Positions 16,431-24,901 of a stretch of DNA of 32,641 nucleotides are shown piece by piece. The notes beneath the pieces were generated by a model. That model saw only the letters and a program-made list of their open reading frames with translations, did no database searches and had not been told where the DNA came from. Source of the DNA: Flexibacter flexilis DSM 6793. Its GTDB lineage: Bacteria > Bacteroidota > Bacteroidia > Cytophagales > Flexibacteraceae. Position 1 is the first letter of the stretch. Every line of letters begins with the position of its first letter. Location: assembly GCF_900112255.1 (NCBI RefSeq), contig NZ_FOLE01000017.1:1-32641 (forward strand), in the 5' to 3' direction. The translations under genes and the position numbers were made by a program.

Positions 16431-17849
16431 TTATTTAATAATGGTAAATTTTTGGGAGGATTTTCCTTTGTCGGATAGAAGAACACAATAGTAAACTCCA
16501 GCACTCAAATCATCTAATTTTGCATTGATATTGTTATTTGATAAATCATTGATTGGAATATCTTTTAACATTACCCCTTGCACAGAATAAATTTTTATAG
16601 AGGCATTTTTGGTTTTTGTTGGTAATGCTAGTTTAAATGTAACATCGCCATTACTAGGATTAGGAACAATTGATAATTGAGTAACATCTAATTCTGAACG
16701 ATTTGTTGATGTAATATACTGCCCCTGTGAAATGTATATATCATTTTGTTCGAATTGGCCGCTATAGTTTAGCACCATTACCATATATTGTCGGTTTGTG
16801 GTTCTATTATAGTCGCTAAATGAAACTTGTACTGCATTTTGAATTGCAGAACTCCCTTCCCCTTCCATCAAAACATATTTAGAGAAATCATTACTGTGTT
16901 TGATTGCGGAGTCGGGCTGCGTGTAGTTATTTAAATAAGAAGTATTAATGTAGTAAAGTCTATTTAGGCCAGTTGATAAGTTTTTTAATACTGCATAATA
17001 TCGCGTTCCGTCCTTATAGGCCAGTGATCCATCTAAGATACGATAGCTAGTGTTTGTATTATTATCATGGATATTCTCAGCAAGTCTATACTGAAAAACA
17101 AAATGGTTAGTACCTGTAGGGGTTGTATTGTCATATTGTTTTAGATATACAATTCCTTTTTTATTGTCAGATGTTCTATAATGAAGATACAAATCAACCT
17201 GCGAAGTGTGTTGTATCGTAGAGCCATTTATTTGTTCTGTATATACGTAAGGAGCACTATTTCTAATGATAGAGGGAGAATGATAATGCAAAGGATTTAG
17301 GCTGCTATTGATTTCGGTAGAAGTCCAGCAGACAGTATCCAAGTTGTGAGTTACAATTTTAGTTTCATCTGTTATAAATGTATTATTCGGATCTGAGCTA
17401 TTGCAGTTATTTCTTGCAAATAATCTCATTTTTTGAATATTGTTTTCATAGTAAATTGTAAATAAATCCTTTTCAATATTGCAAGTGTTTTCCCCATTGA
17501 GAGAATTGTAGGGGGGAGTTAAATAAAAAGAACTAATATTGTTAAATATATTATTAGTCCCTCCTGTATAGTTGCATTCAGCAGGGAAATTAAAGGCTGA
17601 AAAACCAGAACCGAGGTTGTTTCTTTGTGTTACCATTAGTTGCCCTCTTCCATTATTGCCTCGAATAAAATAAAGCCTCTTAGAGTCGTTAGAAAGGTAA
17701 GGGAATGATTCTCCATAACCTGTGTTAATTGAGGAAATTGGTGTTACGGAGTTGAAAATCGGGCTTTCTCCTGATTGCTGTGCCATAGCTATATTACAAA
17801 GCATGAGGCATGATAATGTACCGATTAAAAATTGACGAAAAATTTTCAC
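16431..17849 (-). CDS. T9SS-exported protein with type A sorting domain
   Basis: The 472-aa protein starts at GTG 17849. Residues 1-23 are a signal peptide (FLIGTLSCLMLCNIAMAQ). The body has propeller-like segments near the start (GYGESFPYLSNDSKRLYFI, as in PD40/TolB-type repeats) and is rich in Asn, Tyr and Thr. The last ~78 residues are a T9SS type A C-terminal domain: IVPNPSNGDVTF, SIKIYSVQG, LSAGVYYCVLLSDKGKSSQKF, IIK end. The protein should therefore cross the outer membrane by the type IX system and be anchored or released. Function unknown. Codon use is more AT-rich than in the housekeeping genes nearby. The 240-bp gap to the divergent gene at 18091 is AT-rich. Confidence 0.85.
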   Translation of the reverse strand: MKIFRQFLIGTLSCLMLCNIAMAQQSGESPIFNSVTPISSINTGYGESFPYLSNDSKRLYFIRGNNGRGQLMVTQRNNLGSGFSAFNFPAECNYTGGTNNIFNNISSFYLTPPYNSLNGENTCNIEKDLFTIYYENNIQKMRLFARNNCNSSDPNNTFITDETKIVTHNLDTVCWTSTEINSSLNPLHYHSPSIIRNSAPYVYTEQINGSTIQHTSQVDLYLHYRTSDNKKGIVYLKQYDNTTPTGTNHFVFQYRLAENIHDNNTNTSYRILDGSLAYKDGTRYYAVLKNLSTGLNRLYYINTSYLNNYTQPDSAIKHSNDFSKYVLMEGEGSSAIQNAVQVSFSDYNRTTNRQYMVMVLNYSGQFEQNDIYISQGQYITSTNRSELDVTQLSIVPNPSNGDVTFKLALPTKTKNASIKIYSVQGVMLKDIPINDLSNNNINAKLDDLSAGVYYCVLLSDKGKSSQKFTIIK

Positions 17850-18058
17850 AGAGAAAAAATTTTAGATGATAAATACTTTTGGTTGGTTTAAAAAAAACTC
17901 AATCGCCAAATTAATGAGTAGCTCTGTTATATAAAAGAATTTAGTGCGTTTTTTTTACATTGAATAAAAGAAAGTTGTTTGTTTAAACTTAATATATAGT
18001 ACCCACAAACTTTCTACGTCTTAGGCTATTTTTAAGTTAAATTCTGCAAAATAACAAA

Positions 18059-18081
18059 TATATTTGCCTTCTGTATATTTG
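18059..18081 (+). promoter_or_regulatory. Two tandem TATATTTG -7-like elements before the MORN-repeat gene
   Basis: TATATTTG occurs at 18059-18066 and again at 18074-18081, both fitting TAnnTTTG. The second lies only 9 bases before ATG 18091, so if used it would give a nearly leaderless mRNA; the first is the better candidate. No convincing -33 element. Confidence 0.4.
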
Positions 18082-18090
18082 CTTATTCCC

Positions 18091-19863
18091 ATGACGAGAA
18101 TAAAATTTTTGATTTTGGTTTGGCTGGTGCTGCCGTTTGCATTGCAAGCACAATATTCTTTTTTACCCGAAACCGCTTGGACAGCCGAAGGCAAAACCCT
18201 TGCAGGCAAAAAGGAAGGAACTTGGCGTTATTTTGATGCCAGTAAAGTGTTACGTTTGCTAATTAATTATAAATCAGATGCTTATTACGGTCAATGCGTG
18301 AGCTATACGCCTGCGGGTGTGGTGGCTTGCGAAGCCGAATTTGTGTCGGGTTTCCGCAATGGCCGTTATAAAGAAAATTACCCAGACGGCAAGCCGCAAC
18401 TCAATACGATGTATATGCTCAATGAGTTGGAAGGAGAATATACAGCGTATTATCCCAACGGGAATATCTCGGAAAAAGGTCGCTACAAAGATAGCATTCG
18501 TACCGACGAATGGACGACTTATTACCAAGATGGCAAACGCCGCACGAACGGTTCTTACTATAATGGTCTGCCCGACGATGTTTGGACGTTTTATTACAAA
18601 AATGGCCAAGTACAACGCCGAGAAGAGTGGGATAGAGGCTTGATTTTGAATGTATTGGAACTGAATACCGAACAAGGAAAGAAACTGGAAGCTGGCACGC
18701 TGCGCGAAGGAAACGGCACGATTAAGCAATATTCGCCCGAAGGCGTGTTGTTGGCCGAACGTACTTGTACTAATGGCGTGGTGTCGGGCAAGGCGTTTAC
18801 CTACACGGACAAAGGCAAGGTGAAAACCGAAGTCATGTACGTGAAAGGCAAGCGACAAGGTACGATGAAAGAGTTTGACGCCAGCGGCAATGTAATCGGC
18901 CAAGTGCAATACATCGACGACAAGGAAGAAGGCGCGAGCAAAGAGTTTTATCCGTCGGGGAAAGTGGCCGCACAAGGTTTTTACAAAGATGGCGAAGAAG
19001 ACAGCACTTGGACGGAATACTACGAAACAGGCGAGACCATGTCCAAAACTTCCTACAAAAAAGGAGAGCCAGACGGCAAATGGACGCAGTATTTTGTGAG
19101 CGGACAAATCGCCACGCAAGGCAGCTATAAGGCAGGTAAAAAAGATGGTTTGTGGCAGATTTTCTATGAGTCGGGCAAAGTATATGAGACTGGTAATTTT
19201 GTAAATGGCAAAAAATCAGGCACTTGGAAAACCTATTACGATAACGGGAAACTCATGTCGGAAGGCAGTTTTGCGGATGGTTATGCCGATGGCATTTGGA
19301 AAAAATATCACCCCAACGGCAAAAAAGAGTCGGAAGGCCGCATGGTCGGCGGCTTGGAAACAGGCTTGTGGCGCGAATACACCGAAAGCGAAGTGTTGAT
19401 TTCGGAAGGAAACTACAACAAAGGCGCGGAAGATGGTGTTTGGAAAAGTTTTTATAAAAACGGCAAAGTGATGCAAGAAGAAACTTGGCAAAACGGCAAA
19501 TTAGTGTCGGTGGGCGAGTTGCTTTCTGCATCGGGCAAACCACTGGACAAAGGTACGTTCAAGGACGGAAACGGCACGCGCAAACAATATCACCAAAACG
19601 GCAAATTGATGTCGGAAGGCGAATATGCGGCAGGCGTTCAGACGGGAACTTGGAAATTTTACCACGACAACGGCAAACTTGCGGGACAAGGTGCGTTTCG
19701 CAGCGGCAGCCGCGACGGGCTTTGGAAATTCTATGATATAAAGGGACGAATAGAGTCGGAAGGATATTACATCAACGACGAAGCCGACGGCCTTTGGAAG
19801 TATTATGACGCAAAAGGCAAAGTTCGTCAGACGCTTAGCCTCAAAGAACCCGAAACCCGCTAA
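18091..19863 (+). CDS. Secreted MORN-2/YwqK-type repeat protein
   Basis: The 590-aa protein starts at ATG 18091; an upstream in-frame TTG at 18064 overlaps a promoter-like element and is rejected. Residues 1-20 are a signal peptide (FLILVWLVLPFALQAQ). The rest is about 21 tandem repeats of roughly 23 residues with the pattern G-x-W-x-x-(Y/F)-Y-x-x-G-K, for example GTWKTYYDNGKLMSEG. Such MORN_2 repeats form long beta-ribbons. The label 'YwqK antitoxin' on relatives does not imply a toxin-antitoxin role here, and no toxin gene is adjacent. Probably a periplasmic or surface scaffold; function unknown. Confidence 0.85.
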   Translation: MTRIKFLILVWLVLPFALQAQYSFLPETAWTAEGKTLAGKKEGTWRYFDASKVLRLLINYKSDAYYGQCVSYTPAGVVACEAEFVSGFRNGRYKENYPDGKPQLNTMYMLNELEGEYTAYYPNGNISEKGRYKDSIRTDEWTTYYQDGKRRTNGSYYNGLPDDVWTFYYKNGQVQRREEWDRGLILNVLELNTEQGKKLEAGTLREGNGTIKQYSPEGVLLAERTCTNGVVSGKAFTYTDKGKVKTEVMYVKGKRQGTMKEFDASGNVIGQVQYIDDKEEGASKEFYPSGKVAAQGFYKDGEEDSTWTEYYETGETMSKTSYKKGEPDGKWTQYFVSGQIATQGSYKAGKKDGLWQIFYESGKVYETGNFVNGKKSGTWKTYYDNGKLMSEGSFADGYADGIWKKYHPNGKKESEGRMVGGLETGLWREYTESEVLISEGNYNKGAEDGVWKSFYKNGKVMQEETWQNGKLVSVGELLSASGKPLDKGTFKDGNGTRKQYHQNGKLMSEGEYAAGVQTGTWKFYHDNGKLAGQGAFRSGSRDGLWKFYDIKGRIESEGYYINDEADGLWKYYDAKGKVRQTLSLKEPETR

Positions 19864-19887
19864 ATCGGACAAGAATTTTTAGCATAT

Positions 19888-19935
19888 AAAAAAACGCAAA
19901 GGCCTTGGAGTTTTCCGAGGCCTTTGCGTTTTTTT
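19888..19935. terminator. Bidirectional terminator; first copy of a 30-nt palindrome
   Basis: An almost perfect 21-bp stem (seven A, CGCAAAGGCCTTGG, loop, CCGAGGCCTTTGCG, seven T) separates the convergent MORN-repeat and Rpn genes. Its core at 19897-19926 is identical to 20957-20986. Confidence 0.9.
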
Positions 19936-19955
19936 GTGGGATTAGATATGCCGTT

Positions 19956-20825
19956 TTACTCTTTTAAATTTCGTAGTTGTTCTATTTGTTCAACGGTTAG
20001 GCCTGTTGCTTTTTCTATAAAATTGTTATCAGAACCTAATGAAATTAAGTTTTTGGCAATCATACTTTTCTCATCTTTCCTTACTTTGTCCTCTGCCTCT
20101 ACTTTCAGCGAAAGAGCTTCACTTGCTTTTACGTGCAAATAATCCAAGTAACGACTGTAGCCGTATTGCTGTTCCTTGTCCAAACGCATAATGTCCAACA
20201 CTTCTTTTGCCTCTGATAATCCTTTTGCCCTGAACTCGTCTTTTACTTCACTGTTTTTGAGGAAGTAAACCCACTCGTCCAGCGTATCTTTTGCTACATC
20301 ATCGAATTGATTGACTTTGATAATGTAGTATTCAGGGAAAATATCCGAAACATTTTGTTTCGTAAAAGTTTCTTTTTGCTTGCTTGAAAGTTGCAAAAGG
20401 TCTTTTTCGTGCAAGCCTTGGAAACTTGTAACTCCTTTATAAACATAATCTTTACCCTGTCCCAAGTCAAAATAAACGATATTGATAGAAATTACTTTTT
20501 TGATTTCAGCATAAGGTTGCCCTAAACTCAAATTTTCAGTCAAAGCCTTTGAAGCACCATAAGCCATACGATGGAAATAATCGATTTCGTAGGTATTTTG
20601 AATTTCTACAATAACTAATTCATTTTTAGAATTTTGTGTTAAAATATCTATGCGGTTATACTTGTCCTCGTCTGTTTCTTGATTGCTTTCACTTTCCAAA
20701 ATCTTCTGGATTTTGATGTCTTCAAACAAAAGTTCTGACAAAAAGCCCTCTAAAACAACAAAGTTAGCCTTGTTACGAAGTAGTTTTTTTACTGCCCAAT
20801 CAAAACGAATTAGCTTTTTGCTCAT
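19956..20825 (-). CDS. Rpn/PD-(D/E)XK nuclease-family 'transposase' protein
   Basis: The 289-aa protein matches the PD-(D/E)XK family related to Rpn recombination-promoting nucleases. The opening (RFDWAVKKLLRNKANFVVLEGFLSELL split at 7-33) is the usual family start, and the nuclease core is at 57-77 with D60, E74 and Q76 (RIDIL, then VEIQN). A Lys/Glu-rich C-terminal region ends in the common IAKNLISLG and TGLTVEQIEQL helices (residues about 257-285). It should cut DNA with Mg2+. Despite the transposase name, such genes often move only passively. It has AT-rich codons and is bracketed by two identical 30-nt palindromes. Lone ORF with its own promoter. Confidence 0.85.
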   Translation of the reverse strand: MSKKLIRFDWAVKKLLRNKANFVVLEGFLSELLFEDIKIQKILESESNQETDEDKYNRIDILTQNSKNELVIVEIQNTYEIDYFHRMAYGASKALTENLSLGQPYAEIKKVISINIVYFDLGQGKDYVYKGVTSFQGLHEKDLLQLSSKQKETFTKQNVSDIFPEYYIIKVNQFDDVAKDTLDEWVYFLKNSEVKDEFRAKGLSEAKEVLDIMRLDKEQQYGYSRYLDYLHVKASEALSLKVEAEDKVRKDEKSMIAKNLISLGSDNNFIEKATGLTVEQIEQLRNLKE

Positions 20826-20851
20826 ATTGTTTGTCTTTTTTTGCTCTGCTA

Positions 20852-20859
20852 CAAAGATA
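20852..20859 (-). promoter_or_regulatory. -7 element of the Rpn-family gene
   Basis: The minus strand reads TATCTTTG (20859 to 20852), a match to TAnnTTTG, 26 bases before the ATG at 20825. A TTG lies 15 bases further upstream, closer than the usual 19-21. Confidence 0.5.
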
Positions 20860-20956
20860 CAAAAAATAAAAAAGCAAGCCTTTTTTGACTTGCTTTCTGA
20901 GACTATTGGCTTTGTATGAGAACATTATTCAACTCATATCATAAAGTTTTAAATCA

Positions 20957-20986
20957 CAAAGGCCTTGGAGTTTTCCGAGGCCTTTG
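20957..20986. repeat. Second copy of the 30-nt palindrome flanking the Rpn-family gene
   Basis: CAAAGGCC-TTGGAGTTTTCCGA-GGCCTTTG is identical in all 30 bases to 19897-19926 and in the same orientation. Here the flanks do not pair, so the hairpin is shorter and has no proper T-run. The surrounding gap 20860-21111 also holds an imperfect hairpin at about 20868-20898 and a CATTTG-CA-CAAATG inverted repeat at 21036-21049, and no gene. Confidence 0.9.
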
Positions 20987-21111
20987 GTTTATGAGATTAG
21001 AAGTGTGAATGTGTTATTGAAGAATGTTAGCCCAACATTTGCACAAATGCCCAATAAAATTATAAATGTTGAATTTACAACTGTCAATCTTATTGTTAGG
21101 CACAGTATATT

Positions 21112-22659
21112 CTAGTTCTTATATGTTGTATTACAATAGGGATGAGTTAACTGTCCATTGTCTGCACTTCCTTTGCCTCCGTCTTCTTTTCTAGTAATGT
21201 GGTCGATGGTCATTGCATTTTTATGGATAAATCCATCGCATATTCCGCATCTTAGACCATTTTTAATTGCTTCTTTAATAAAAACTTCAGATTTAGATTC
21301 AGTAGTGAAATTATTAAATATCTCCTTTTCTTCTGTGAGTGCAGAGAGCGTTAAGTAATTAAATTTAGGAAGTTTAATTATTTCATCTACAGATTTATTA
21401 ATGTCGAGGTTTTGACTTAATAAATTCATCATTTCTATATATAAGTCTACTACATGAGGAATTGCAGCATATGCTCCCCTGTACTTTCTGGTCATTTGTT
21501 GAATTAAATAGTCATAATTCAACAAAAAATCTTCAAACTTTCTTCGAACCTTAATAAAATCATTGTATTTATTTTTTTTATCGAGTTCCTTAATGAAAGC
21601 CAAAGTATAATAGAAAGAGGCTGGTTTATGCTTGCCTTCATTTGAATAAAAATAAACTATCGGATGAAGTCCTAATGAAGAAGGATGAACGCTGTTAATC
21701 CTCCATGCAATTTTTCTTGCACTTTTAAGATATTTAATAGTTTCAGAGCCATCTAAATCGTCTGCTAAAGTTTCAGAAAAATCAGGTCCGATATTATTTG
21801 TGGAATTTACAAATTCGAGAATTAAGGGTAAACTTTGTGCAGAAACTAGTTTGCCACCAAGAGGAATATCTAGTGTTTTAACGGGTGTTTTTAATGTAGG
21901 ATTATATATTATTTCATGTATTTCTTTAGATAGCTTTTGAATTTCAGCCTGCGTCTCTGCGGAAAAATCAGACCAATATTTATGCCCTTGACCTCCGCGA
22001 ATAATTGCACGAGCAGCGATGCAATTTCCTTTTTTTCTTGACTCTAAAATTTTCAATTCAGTCGGGTCAATTTTTGAAGGCTGTTGGTTGATTTTAAAAA
22101 ATGATTTTTCGGCCTTTTTTGCATCACCATCCACCCATTGAACCTGAATTGAATATGCACCTAAATTTTTTGCCTTTTGAATTAATGCTTCATTTGGTTT
22201 TTCTTTATTAGGAGCCTCAATAATATCAATATAACGTCCAATTTTTTTATTGATTAAACTTCTCGTCTTTTCTGCAATTTCTTTATGCTCGTCACTTATA
22301 CTGTCACCATAAAATTTCTTCGAAATTTCTCCATCTCCATAGTCGTCTTTTATCCAACTAATTAAAGCACTCAATCTATGTGCACCATCAATAACAAAAT
22401 ATAGTCCTGAATTATTACGCCAAAGAATTATTGCTGGAATTAATTCTCCGTTGATATAACTTTCTATAAATTCAAGAATTTTTTTTGCGTCCCATTCATT
22501 AGTCTCTCTTTGAAAGTCTGGTTTTCTTAGGAAAGGGTAAAAAAAACCTCCTGTGAAGTTTGATATTGAAATTGAATTAAAGAGGTTCATTGAGTTTTGG
22601 TTTCCGATTACCTCAAAATCTTCTCTCGGAATTATTGCGTCTAAGTTTACTTTTGCCAT
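21112..22659 (-). CDS. DUF262/DGxHR-like domain plus C-terminal HNH endonuclease
   Basis: The 515-aa protein has a ParB/Srx-like N-terminal domain with FQRE at 49-52 and DGAHRLSAL at 91-99 (compare DGQxR of DUF262 and DGQHR of DndB relatives), then SFFKINQQPSKIDPTEL near 187-203. A helical middle follows. The last 45 residues are an HNH zinc module: C471 and C474 (CGIC), D486-H487 (IDHI), N501, H506 and C509 (HPYC). The layout recalls GmrSD/SspE-type nucleases that sense modified DNA and cut it, though this one has a classical HNH instead of DUF1524. It is likely a stand-alone restriction or defence effector. No methylase or partner enzyme is nearby. Confidence 0.8.
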   Translation of the reverse strand: MAKVNLDAIIPREDFEVIGNQNSMNLFNSISISNFTGGFFYPFLRKPDFQRETNEWDAKKILEFIESYINGELIPAIILWRNNSGLYFVIDGAHRLSALISWIKDDYGDGEISKKFYGDSISDEHKEIAEKTRSLINKKIGRYIDIIEAPNKEKPNEALIQKAKNLGAYSIQVQWVDGDAKKAEKSFFKINQQPSKIDPTELKILESRKKGNCIAARAIIRGGQGHKYWSDFSAETQAEIQKLSKEIHEIIYNPTLKTPVKTLDIPLGGKLVSAQSLPLILEFVNSTNNIGPDFSETLADDLDGSETIKYLKSARKIAWRINSVHPSSLGLHPIVYFYSNEGKHKPASFYYTLAFIKELDKKNKYNDFIKVRRKFEDFLLNYDYLIQQMTRKYRGAYAAIPHVVDLYIEMMNLLSQNLDINKSVDEIIKLPKFNYLTLSALTEEKEIFNNFTTESKSEVFIKEAIKNGLRCGICDGFIHKNAMTIDHITRKEDGGKGSADNGQLTHPYCNTTYKN

Positions 22660-22798
22660 TGTTTGCTGTTTCGTTTTTACAATTACTCCTGCAAAATCCT
22701 AAACGCACAGGATAAAACCAAATATTTTTATGTTTTATTTTTTTAATAAGACGGCATCATAAATACTGCTCAAATATGTATGTTAGCCGTCCCAAAGA

Positions 22799-22963
22799 CT
22801 ATTTTAGAGGTGTTTTGAATGTAGCACCGTCTAAAAATTTATTAGCTTCTTCCACTTTTTTAGGAAAAAGTATTTTGCCTTCGTTCAATTTAAGCACCAT
22901 ACGCAGAAGTGCTTTTTCAGGAACGCTTACCATTGGTTCGGATTGTTGTTGCCCTTTTTTCAT
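22799..22963 (-). CDS. Small 54-aa hypothetical protein upstream of the HNH gene
   Basis: ATG 22963 opens 54 codons ending at TAG 22799. The protein is charged (start MKKGQQQSEP, then VPEKALLRMVLKLNEGK and FPKKVEEANKFLDGA), predicted largely helical, with no membrane segment. A second Met at codon 11 could be the true start. It lies 139 bp before the HNH gene on the same strand, so co-transcription is possible. No family recognised. Confidence 0.5.
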   Translation of the reverse strand: MKKGQQQSEPMVSVPEKALLRMVLKLNEGKILFPKKVEEANKFLDGATFKTPLK

Positions 22964-22967
22964 AGTA

Positions 22968-22975
22968 CAAATTTA
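22968..22975 (-). promoter_or_regulatory. -7-like element immediately before the 54-aa ORF
   Basis: The minus strand reads TAAATTTG (22975 to 22968), a TAnnTTTG match, only four bases before ATG 22963. A start site at normal distance would fall on or next to the ATG, implying a leaderless mRNA or translation from the internal Met. Confidence 0.4.
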
Positions 22976-23319
22976 GTGTTTTATTTTTTTTCATTAAAAC
23001 CGCTTTTGTGCGTTGTTACTGCTCTTTTTTGGCCATGACTGTACATTGTTAAAAACAGTGGTTAAACGGCTGTATTACAATTTTTTAATATGGCAATAAC
23101 AACTGAAAAGTACAAGCGATGTACCTGTTTGCCTTACTTTTGTTGAATAAAAAATATACAATTTGTTAGCAAACGATTGCGCGAAATGTGTATTATTGTA
23201 CTTCACAAACACCAAATGGTTGCTTTTCTGTGGAACAGCAGCCATTTTTACAAAAGAGAACCCATTTAGCCAAAAAAATAACACCAATTTTCAATTCAAC
23301 ACAACCATCAGACTATTAC
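22976..23319 (+). promoter_or_regulatory. Intergenic region with candidate accC promoter
   Basis: No gene is seen on either strand. TACTTTTG at 23135-23142 fits TAnnTTTG and would give a leader of about 170 bases before accC. The reading frame of accC extends upstream to a TTG at 23188, but that stretch is Cys- and Asn-rich and unlike biotin carboxylase, so it is treated as leader. Confidence 0.4.
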
Positions 23320-24819
23320 ATGAAAATCACAAAAATCGTAGTTGCTAACAGGGGTGAAATTGCCTTGCGTGTGATGCGTTCTGCACGCGAAATGGGCATC
23401 AAAACTGTAGCCGTATTCAGTGAGGCCGACCGCAACGCGCTGCATGTGCGTTATGCAGACGAATCTGTTTGTATTGGCCCTGCCGCTTCGTCGGAGTCGT
23501 ATTTGCGCGGCGAAAAAATTATTGACGTTTGTAAAAAAACTGGCGCACAAGCCATTCACCCAGGGTATGGCTTTTTGTCTGAAAATGCCAAATTCGCGCA
23601 AATGGTCGCTGACGCTGGTCTTATTTTCGTGGGGCCTTCTCCCAAATCTATCGAGGTGATGGGTAGCAAATTGGGCGCGAAAGCTGCCGTTTCGCATTAT
23701 GATATTCCGATGGTACCAGGTACGCCAGACGCTATTTCGGATATTCCTGCGGCCAAAAAACGCGCTGCCGAAATCGGTTATCCTGTCCTTATCAAAGCCA
23801 GCGCAGGCGGTGGCGGCAAAGGTATGCGTATCGTAGAAAACGAAGAAGAATTTGAAGAACAAATGCAACGTGCTATCAGTGAGGCGATTTCGGCTTTCGG
23901 TGATGGTTCGGTATTTATCGAAAAATATATTCTTTCTCCAAAACACATCGAAATTCAGGTATTGGGCGACCAACACGGCAACGTAGTGCATTTGTTCGAG
24001 CGCGAATGTTCCGTACAACGCCGCCACCAAAAAGTAGTGGAAGAAGCTCCTTCGGCAGTGCTTACGCCTGCTATCCGTGAGGCGATGGGTTTGGCTGCTA
24101 CCAACGTGGCACGTGCTTGTAACTACTACGGCGCGGGTACGGTAGAATTTATCGTGGACAAAGATTTGAATTTCTATTTCTTGGAAATGAACACGCGTTT
24201 GCAAGTGGAACACCCTGTTACTGAGCAAATTTCGGGCGTGGATTTGGTGAAAGAACAAATCAAAATCGCGCAAGGCGAGCCGCTTTCGTTCAAACAAGAA
24301 GACCTCAAAATCTTGGGCCATGCCGTAGAAGTACGCGTTTATGCCGAAGACCCTAAAAATAACTTCTTGCCAGACATCGGACGTTTGCAAACCTATATCC
24401 GTCCGCAAGGCGTAGGCGTGCGCGTGGACGATGGTTTTGAACAAGGCATGGAAATTCCGATTTACTATGACCCAATGATTGCCAAACTCACGACTTTTGG
24501 CAAAGACCGCACCGAAGCCATTGCCCGCATGATTCGCGCCATAGACGAGTATCAAATTACGGGTATCGAAACGACGCTTGGTTTCTGCCGCTTCGTGATG
24601 GAACACCCAGCGTTTGTGGACGGAAGTTTTGGTACAGATTTCGTGAACAAATACTTTACGCCAGAAGTGCTACAAGCTCCAGCCGATGCCGAAGAGTTGG
24701 AAGTGGCGGCTATTTTTGCGGGTATGTTGGCCGAAACCAAGAAACCAAAAACGGCTGCTGCTCAAACAGTTGTTGCCGAAAAACGCGGTAGTGCTTGGAA
24801 ACAAAATCGTACACGCTAA
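23320..24819 (+). CDS. accC: Biotin carboxylase subunit of acetyl-CoA (or acyl-CoA) carboxylase
   Basis: The 499-aa protein starts MKITKIVVANRGEIALRV at ATG 23320. It has the three biotin carboxylase parts: N-terminal domain 1-113, ATP-grasp 114-310 with glycine loop SAGGGGKGM at 161-169 and K159, H209, E276, E289 and R293 at the positions known from E. coli AccC, then the C-terminal domain. It carboxylates biotin on a carrier protein using ATP and bicarbonate. No biotinyl domain is fused, which fits AccC. A C-terminal extension of about 45 residues (AEELEVAAIFAGMLAE, then a basic tail) is longer than in E. coli. accB is not adjacent, so a propionyl-CoA carboxylase partner is possible. Confidence 0.93.
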   Translation: MKITKIVVANRGEIALRVMRSAREMGIKTVAVFSEADRNALHVRYADESVCIGPAASSESYLRGEKIIDVCKKTGAQAIHPGYGFLSENAKFAQMVADAGLIFVGPSPKSIEVMGSKLGAKAAVSHYDIPMVPGTPDAISDIPAAKKRAAEIGYPVLIKASAGGGGKGMRIVENEEEFEEQMQRAISEAISAFGDGSVFIEKYILSPKHIEIQVLGDQHGNVVHLFERECSVQRRHQKVVEEAPSAVLTPAIREAMGLAATNVARACNYYGAGTVEFIVDKDLNFYFLEMNTRLQVEHPVTEQISGVDLVKEQIKIAQGEPLSFKQEDLKILGHAVEVRVYAEDPKNNFLPDIGRLQTYIRPQGVGVRVDDGFEQGMEIPIYYDPMIAKLTTFGKDRTEAIARMIRAIDEYQITGIETTLGFCRFVMEHPAFVDGSFGTDFVNKYFTPEVLQAPADAEELEVAAIFAGMLAETKKPKTAAAQTVVAEKRGSAWKQNRTR

Positions 24820-24845
24820 TTCTGATTAGTGAATAGAATACAATA

Positions 24846-24883
24846 AAAAACGGCTCTGTCTTGCGAAAGATAGAGCCGTTTTT
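24846..24883. terminator. Bidirectional terminator between accC and histidine kinase genes
   Basis: AAAAACGGCTCT / AGAGCCGTTTTT outer stem, with an inner TCTT-GCGA-AAGA stem separated by a G/T mismatch. A-run and T-run flanks suit both convergent genes. Confidence 0.9.
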
Positions 24884-24901
24884 CGTTGGGTTGTGATGGG
24901 A

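Noticed and set aside
18091-19863. MORN/YwqK repeat protein as an antitoxin
   Set aside because: The name comes from family annotation only; it has a signal peptide and no adjacent toxin gene.
23188-23319. Upstream extension of accC from a TTG
   Set aside because: The extra 44 residues have no counterpart in biotin carboxylases; MKITKIVVANRGEIA at 23320 is the normal family start.
23308-24606. Long minus-strand ORF (432 codons) opposite accC
   Set aside because: Its translation is Phe/His/Arg-rich with no recognisable fold, while the plus strand encodes a textbook biotin carboxylase; it is an antisense shadow of biased codon use.
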